DNA of 64,000 nucleotides from contig CAVZFL010000002.1 in the NCBI GenBank assembly GCA_963774555.1, forward strand, positions 496,001 to 560,000, read 5' to 3'. This DNA comes from VRUE01 sp963774555. Its GTDB lineage: Bacteria > Actinomycetota > Thermoleophilia > Solirubrobacterales > 70-9. How positions within the stretch are numbered: the first letter of the stretch is position 1; every line of letters begins with the position of its first letter. Under the pieces are notes generated by a model. That model had not been told where the DNA came from. It was given only the letters and a program-made list of their open reading frames with translations, and made no database searches. The translations under genes and the position numbers were made by a program. Positions 63,405-64,000 of the stretch are shown one piece after another.

Positions 63405-64000
<596 letters not shown>

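Overview
The window is a high-G+C (about 65-70 % by eye) actinobacterial chromosome segment with strong G/C third-position bias, dense short-gap gene packing and many GTG/TTG starts. Secreted Ig-like, RTX-like, S53 and collagen-like proteins, a cysteine-free DksA-like protein, WS/DGAT, and a cyclic-nucleotide-domain/thioredoxin-reductase fusion suggest the class Thermoleophilia (Solirubrobacterales-like). That placement is inference; there is no rRNA to test it. There are three tRNA genes (His, Arg, Pro), no CRISPR array, no recognisable transposase and no prophage. The segment looks like ordinary chromosome with accessory patches.

Layout. 1-3.8 kb: end of a glycine-rich Ig-like surface protein, a copper-radical (galactose-oxidase-like) oxidase and a peptidoglycan-binding protein. 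3.8-8.5 kb: Lon protease with an HxlR regulator, a DksA-like protein and a cNMP-binding/TrxR fusion. 8.56-10.4 kb: a perfect LexA-type box ahead of a YegP/DUF1508 gene, then two adjacent PIN-domain toxin-antitoxin modules. 10.4-13.9 kb: zinc alcohol/formaldehyde dehydrogenase and NAD formate dehydrogenase, divergent from a DUF2855 gene. 13.9-21 kb: TetR plus glycosyltransferase, patatin, a collagen-like/S74 protein, an SDR, a wax-ester synthase and a phasin-like protein. 21-25.5 kb: a three-gene operon of SUMF1-like protein, beta-propeller and Tat-exported sulfatase. 25.5-35.7 kb: VOC protein, an acylphosphatase/LigD-phosphoesterase fusion, a deleted FMN-barrel gene, tyrosinase with DUF2182, Ogt, an RTX-like protein, an ArsR-SRPBCC pair and a deleted HAD gene. 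35.7-39.7 kb: HigBA, acyl-CoA dehydrogenase, a secreted barrel protein, an XRE-MNT/HEPN module and tRNA-His. 39.7-44 kb: amidotransferase, membrane proteins, a sterol-desaturase-like hydroxylase and two tandem XRE paralogues with matching operators. 44-54.9 kb: a large S53 peptidase with a seven-repeat propeller, a lipoprotein, NYN protein, tRNA-Arg, hydrolase, a GT39-like membrane protein, MsrA and tRNA-Pro. 55-64 kb: DUF1015, cobalamin adenosyltransferase, OsmC, SDR, NUDIX, peroxiredoxin, and a thiolase / class IV aminotransferase / acyl-CoA dehydrogenase / enoyl-CoA hydratase operon.

The most striking global property is that conserved housekeeping-type genes in four blocks (about 4.1-8.5, 21.1-25.5, 41.5-43.2 and 55-64 kb) carry dozens of single-base indels, mostly one extra G or C. 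Genes between these blocks are intact over many kilobases. Protein similarity continues across each break in another frame, which fits consensus errors better than decay. Two other genes (27465-28047 and 35131-35704) instead lack whole internal segments and look truly broken.

Points worth most attention are the pair of related palindromes 5 nt after stop codons (25524-25568, 58071-58114), the LexA-type box before the DUF1508 gene, the acylphosphatase/LigD-PE fusion, the XRE-MNT/HEPN module with its operator over a leaderless promoter, and the two XRE paralogues with the same operator. Self-regulated toxin-antitoxin and regulator cassettes are the recurring theme of the accessory parts. No single complete novel system could be demonstrated from sequence alone.
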